From: a bacterium UBA6154
Lineage (GTDB): Bacteria > Actinomycetota > Actinomycetes > S36-B12
DNA: 29,678 nucleotides
Assembly (NCBI GenBank): GCA_002422375.1
Contig: DIUQ01000052.1
Location: 1 to 29,678 of the forward strand
Direction: 5' to 3'
Each line of letters begins with the position of its first letter. Position 1 is the stretch's first letter. The position numbers were made by a program, and so were the translations under genes. The notes beneath the pieces are model-generated. The model was not told the DNA's origin. It saw only the letters and a list, made by a program, of their open reading frames with translations, and searched no databases. This document shows positions 26,266-29,678 of the stretch, one piece after another.

Positions 26266-27337
26266 AGAACGGATCAACAAGTCACCTCGCATCTATTCGG
26301 CACTACTTGGTTTGCTCGTGGCCTTCATTGGTGTTGTGAAGTATGGGATCGATATCTGGCCAGGTTGGCCCAACATGTTTGCCATTGCCCAAAATCTCTC
26401 TGACCCTCATGTCTCCCCCGTGCTCGCCGGCGACCAGGACTACATCCTGAGCAGCGCAACATCTGCCCTTGTATTGGGAGTAATCCCAGGGAGCAATCAG
26501 TTTGTATTCGTGTCGGGCAGTGTGCTTCTTGCCTTTTTCGCTCTGGTGCTTCCATTCCTTTCCCCTCGAATTGCTCATTCGAAGGAGAAAGCCCGCATCC
26601 TTTTCATATTCATGGCTGGTGGCGCCCTTCTTCCCCTCCTGCTCACCTGGATCGGGTCTTACGACCCCATGACCGTGATTGGACTCACTTTGGCATTGGG
26701 TTTCCGCCAACGTGTCATTTCACTCGCCGGCTGGGCGCTCACCGGATTCAATCACTCCACTTTGGGCATAATCTCCCTCGCATCTGTCGCGGTCATTCTG
26801 TGGGCAACGCCCTCAGAGAGCACTGCAAACGACCGAATCAAACCCCTTCTCACAGGTGTTGCAGGTCTACTCGTTGGTTTTCTGCTTAACGCAGCACTCA
26901 TCAATTTCTGGGGTGGAGCCACCAGCAGGTGGGAACTCTTTCGCGGCTACCCATTCAGTTTTTATATAAACAACACCATCGCAGCCATGCCCATGTTGAT
27001 CTTTTCCGCACTAGGTGTGGGATGGCTCGTCCTCCTGCGCCCCCAGTGGCTCAAACTCCCGGCAACCAAAGTGCTCATCCTACTTGGAATTCTCATTCCA
27101 ATTTTATTGTCATTAACGGCTCTAGACCAGACAAGGATTTCGGCCCTAGCGTTGTTCGCACCAATTTTTGTTTTTGTAGTATATGTTTCACATTTCGTCG
27201 CTCTCAATGAATTAATGACAACCTGGAAATTCCTCGTCATCGCCGCCGTAATCATTCCAATCCCCATATATTTGGGTGGCACATTGGAGCAAGACGGCTG
27301 GCAGTCAATTCTGCACTGGACTGCTAACTTCTTGTGA
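26258..27337 (+). CDS. Polytopic membrane protein of unknown family
   Basis: This 359-residue protein is hydrophobic over most of its length, with about nine or ten membrane spans. The first span (14-28) is followed by a loop WPGWPNMFAIAQNLSDPHVS and AGDQDYIL (34-64). Its acidic residues may resemble GT-C first loops. A second block, GSYDPMTVIGLTLAL, is between spans. The pattern is unlike Wzx or Wzy proteins that I can recall; it could be a GT-C enzyme or a polymerase. GTG 26258 overlaps the GT2 stop by eight bases. It shares a vague 'SDPxxS' element with the partial gene at 28632. Its 3' end overlaps the ligase gene by 33 bases. Confidence 0.65.
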   Translation: MIKERINKSPRIYSALLGLLVAFIGVVKYGIDIWPGWPNMFAIAQNLSDPHVSPVLAGDQDYILSSATSALVLGVIPGSNQFVFVSGSVLLAFFALVLPFLSPRIAHSKEKARILFIFMAGGALLPLLLTWIGSYDPMTVIGLTLALGFRQRVISLAGWALTGFNHSTLGIISLASVAVILWATPSESTANDRIKPLLTGVAGLLVGFLLNAALINFWGGATSRWELFRGYPFSFYINNTIAAMPMLIFSALGVGWLVLLRPQWLKLPATKVLILLGILIPILLSLTALDQTRISALALFAPIFVFVVYVSHFVALNELMTTWKFLVIAAVIIPIPIYLGGTLEQDGWQSILHWTANFL

Positions 27338-28543
27338 CGATTCAGCTAATTGGGATGAACGGGTAAGCCCTACGACGTATACAAGAGCGAGCACGTAGAT
27401 GGTGACATATGCCCATGAATAAATTGTTTCAGTACTTCCCGTCAGGAATAGAAATGTCACCATGGCTATGCCCCGTGATCCAGCCACCCCTGTCCGAGTA
27501 ACCCACGTTTGCCTGAAGGCAACGGCAAATATGCATAGCGTTACCAGGAGCCACAACAATCCATAACGTGTAAGCCCATCGAGATAAACGCTGTGCGCAT
27601 GAAGGTGGTAGATGCCGGAGGGATCAATAGTGCTGGCTTGGATCACATACTCCGCTACGCCACTTGATCCAATCCCCGTTAGGAACGACTCTTGAACCTC
27701 AATCCAATAGTCAGCCCAAATGGGAGTGCGGCCGTTAAAACTGGGGTCGATCACAGCAATGTAGCCCGTGAAAGCCACAACAGATAGCCCACTCACGACC
27801 CACCGGGCAACATGCGCCAGGCGCCATGCACCAAATCGGTTGCTCCAGAGCACCAAGACAAGTAGTGCAATCGCGAGAGCGAAGTATGTCGTTCTGGCTT
27901 GACCCAAGAACAGGACCACTAGGCCGACTACCACGAATATCCAACGGTTCCAGCGTCGGTAGAAAACACTGAGCATGACCAAAAGGCCACCTACTGGAGT
28001 GGCATAATTGACACTACCAAAGGGCCCACCCCAACGAGTTTCAATTCCTAGCAATTGGGACACAAGTGGAAAACGTGACTCTCCATTGTCCGATACCTCA
28101 AACCCATTGGGTATACCGAAATGACCGCCGAGGAAGAGTGACACAACGACAATAGCGGTCAACGAGTAGCCCAGTACTAGTCCAGCCGCTAGGAATCCCT
28201 CCCGGGTCGGAGGTTTGATGTAGATCAAGATCATTAGTAGGGGAAGGAAATAGGTGGTGTGGTTTGGGACGTAACCGTCCACGAGACTGAGAACAGTCTG
28301 AATGACCCATGCTAGGACAATCAATGACAGCATTAGTCGGAGCATTTTGCTCGGGATTTCCTTCGTTTGAAAAGGAATCCACAGAACAGTTACACCGATA
28401 GCTCCAGCAACTCCGAATATCACCGCGAGATTCTGTGCTTTAAAGGTAGGTTCGAGCGGAGCAACAGATTGCGTGAAAGAAATTACCGCAGGGAGTAAGA
28501 AGGCCGCCCACAAGTACCAGGGGTTTGCTTTGAGCTGAGCCAC
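27305..28543 (-). CDS. O-antigen ligase family membrane protein (Wzy_C)
   Basis: This 412-residue protein has about eleven or twelve spans. The large outer loop that marks the family lies at about 263-330 and contains FNGRTPIWADYW (269-280) and the HAHSVYLDGLTRYGLLW block (315-331), the H-H/N motif that holds catalytic His in WaaL-type ligases. GQARTTYFALAIAL (214-227) is the preceding conserved span with its Arg. Members join a glycan from a polyprenyl carrier to a lipid or protein, or polymerise it. In an actinobacterium the acceptor may be a cell-wall polymer or lipoglycan. GTG 28543 is the predicted +1 of a leaderless transcript. A polymerase role is equally possible. Confidence 0.88.
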   Translation of the reverse strand: MAQLKANPWYLWAAFLLPAVISFTQSVAPLEPTFKAQNLAVIFGVAGAIGVTVLWIPFQTKEIPSKMLRLMLSLIVLAWVIQTVLSLVDGYVPNHTTYFLPLLMILIYIKPPTREGFLAAGLVLGYSLTAIVVVSLFLGGHFGIPNGFEVSDNGESRFPLVSQLLGIETRWGGPFGSVNYATPVGGLLVMLSVFYRRWNRWIFVVVGLVVLFLGQARTTYFALAIALLVLVLWSNRFGAWRLAHVARWVVSGLSVVAFTGYIAVIDPSFNGRTPIWADYWIEVQESFLTGIGSSGVAEYVIQASTIDPSGIYHLHAHSVYLDGLTRYGLLWLLVTLCIFAVAFRQTWVTRTGVAGSRGIAMVTFLFLTGSTETIYSWAYVTIYVLALVYVVGLTRSSQLAESSQEVSSPVQN

Positions 28544-28549
28544 GAAGTG

Positions 28550-28555
28550 ATCTTA
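28550..28555 (-). promoter_or_regulatory. -10 box of the leaderless ligase gene
   Basis: On the minus strand TAAGAT (28555-28550) is five of six to TATAAT and is followed by six bases (CACTTC) and GTG 28543. Position +1 is the start codon. A purine-rich GGAAGGA lies upstream of the -10 and would not be in the transcript. Confidence 0.55.
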
Positions 28556-28591
28556 TCCTTCCGCCTTCTGTTCGATAGAGCTCAGTTTGGG

Positions 28592-28597
28592 TAATCT
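28592..28597 (+). promoter_or_regulatory. -10 box and ribosome site for the last gene
   Basis: TAATCT (28592-28597) predicts a start near 28604. GGAGAGG (28616-28622) stands nine bases before GTG 28632, so this gene, unlike its divergent neighbour, seems to have a short leader with a ribosome site. The 88-bp gap 28544-28631 shows nothing else. Confidence 0.45.
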
Positions 28598-28631
28598 ATG
28601 GCTTTACCTGGCGTCGGAGAGGGCAATCAGA

Positions 28632-29678
28632 GTGACAAGGCAACGCAAGCTCTCATCAACAACGTTTGCGTTGATTGCTGGCTTGGCTTGCTTTGGATGG
28701 GCCTTCATTGCTTGGCTCACGGTTATTCCCAATCAGGACATGCTGGCTGATGCACTGCAGGTGCAATCTCTATTCAGTGACCCGCGACTCGTTCTGTCCT
28801 TCCCAGGTCAGAAACATGCTGGTCCTGTCGAGTATCCATTTCAACTGCTCGCGGAGCTAATTGCTCCGGCTAACTTCTACGTTCACACATTTCCTCGGGT
28901 TATATTCGCATTCCTCACCGGATTTTTCACCGCCAAACTCTTTCTAGCGTTGATTCCTCATGCGAAACACTGGGCATTTCTTATTGCAATTGCGGTTGGG
29001 CCGGCAATCATCCACGGACTTTCAGGTCCTGAGGGAAACACCGTTGGCGTGTGGTGGCTTGTGGGGAACTACGACACTTCGTGGTTATTAACTGTCATTG
29101 GAACATTGCTCTTTATTCAGGGAGCTCGAAACAAATCGAAGTGGCTCACTCCATTTGCAGGAATCGTAATTGGACTGGGATTCTTTGCCCACCCCAACAT
29201 CATTATTCTGCTCATTCCATTAGGCACTCTCACTGTGTTGATGGTCAGACCTGGAATTCGCTCCTTCGCCTTACTACTGTTGGGTTTCACACTAGGCATA
29301 ATTCCTTCTCTCGTCTCATATATTTTCTTCACCGGCAACAACACGTGGGATCCATCTCGAGTTCCATTCTTTGTCAGAGACATTTACCTAAACTCTCTCG
29401 GTCTTAACGGGATCCCTGACTACATCAGTGTTGTGCTGCCCTACGCATTTGGGCTACCCGCATCCCAGTTCCTACTTAATGGATTAGTGCAGTCAATAAT
29501 CACGTGGGTTCTGTTGCTGGCTTTCTTACTCACCGCGATCATTGGATGGATTCAGGCCCTGGCAAGGAGGGTGTGGCCAGCTCCCATGGTTCTCCTCGCA
29601 ACATCGTGGGTTGCAGCGGCTGTGGGAATCATGTTTTTCGTTACATTCGTTGACACCGTATGGTTCTATGCAACATCT
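28632..29678 (+). CDS. Polytopic membrane protein, 3' truncated by window edge
   Basis: The frame opens at GTG 28632, backed by GGAGAGG nine bases upstream, and remains open for 349 codons to the last base, so the end of the gene is missing. The visible part has about eight membrane spans. The first outer loop contains VIPNQDMLADALQVQSLFSDPRL (34-56) and then GQKHAGPVEYPF (61-72), with acidic residues placed as in GT-C enzymes. VGNYDTSWLL (about 142-151) is between spans. It is AT-richer than the central genes. A GT-C-type transferase or related polysaccharide membrane protein is inferred; the family is not recognised. Confidence 0.7.
   Translation, partial: MTRQRKLSSTTFALIAGLACFGWAFIAWLTVIPNQDMLADALQVQSLFSDPRLVLSFPGQKHAGPVEYPFQLLAELIAPANFYVHTFPRVIFAFLTGFFTAKLFLALIPHAKHWAFLIAIAVGPAIIHGLSGPEGNTVGVWWLVGNYDTSWLLTVIGTLLFIQGARNKSKWLTPFAGIVIGLGFFAHPNIIILLIPLGTLTVLMVRPGIRSFALLLLGFTLGIIPSLVSYIFFTGNNTWDPSRVPFFVRDIYLNSLGLNGIPDYISVVLPYAFGLPASQFLLNGLVQSIITWVLLLAFLLTAIIGWIQALARRVWPAPMVLLATSWVAAAVGIMFFVTFVDTVWFYATS

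Overview
This window is one long cell-surface glycan biosynthesis locus from a bacterium, most likely an actinobacterium of moderate GC (a Microbacteriaceae-type, compact genome is my best guess). The case for this rests on several things: AftB-like and other GT-C membrane glycosyltransferases, UDP-galactopyranose mutase, many GTG/TTG starts, extremely short intergenic gaps, and many genes with a TANNNT -10 hexamer placed so that the start codon is the predicted first transcribed base (leaderless mRNA). No taxonomic marker gene is present, so the assignment is an inference.

Layout: about 29 coding genes fill almost all of the sequence and alternate strand in short operons. (1) 1-1514, +: 3' part of a GT4 glycosyltransferase and a GT-A-like protein. 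(2) 5619-1511, -: GT-C membrane protein, FkbM methyltransferase, AftB-like GT-C. (3) 5775-10519, +: GT2, DUF2304 protein, HlpA-like transferase, UDP-glucuronate decarboxylase (UDP-xylose synthase), large membrane protein. (4) 11497-10541, -: fucosyltransferase-fold enzyme. (5) 11550-14837, +: GT4, capsule-synthesis GT-B, methyltransferase. (6) 17981-14852, -: DUF4910 aminopeptidase-like protein, methyltransferase, DUF6492 protein. (7) 18002-19841, +: GT2 and a GT-B-like protein. (8) 23436-19827, -: GT25-like protein, TylF methyltransferase, GT2, UDP-galactopyranose mutase. (9) 23454-27337, +: ABC exporter/flippase, GT2, membrane protein. (10) 28543-27305, -: O-antigen-ligase family protein. 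(11) 28632 to the right edge, +: partial membrane protein.

Together these could make, decorate, export and attach a complex heteropolysaccharide. UXS and Glf supply UDP-xylose and UDP-galactofuranose. About ten cytoplasmic glycosyltransferases assemble lipid-linked units and four unrelated methyltransferases cap or decorate them. The ABC protein flips the product, GT-C enzymes add sugars from polyprenyl-phosphate donors outside the membrane, and the ligase-family protein polymerises or transfers it. The actual structure cannot be read from the sequence.

The most striking non-coding signal is at the divergent junctions. At 23437-23453 and 17982-18001 two back-to-back genes appear to share one 7-bp palindromic -10 box (TAGGCTA, TAGACTA), read in both directions. 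At 23437-23453 the geometry is exact: six bases separate each -10 from each ATG. Convergent junctions overlap or nearly touch, and several carry short hairpins over the stop codons. No rRNA, tRNA, CRISPR array, insertion sequence or integrase was seen.
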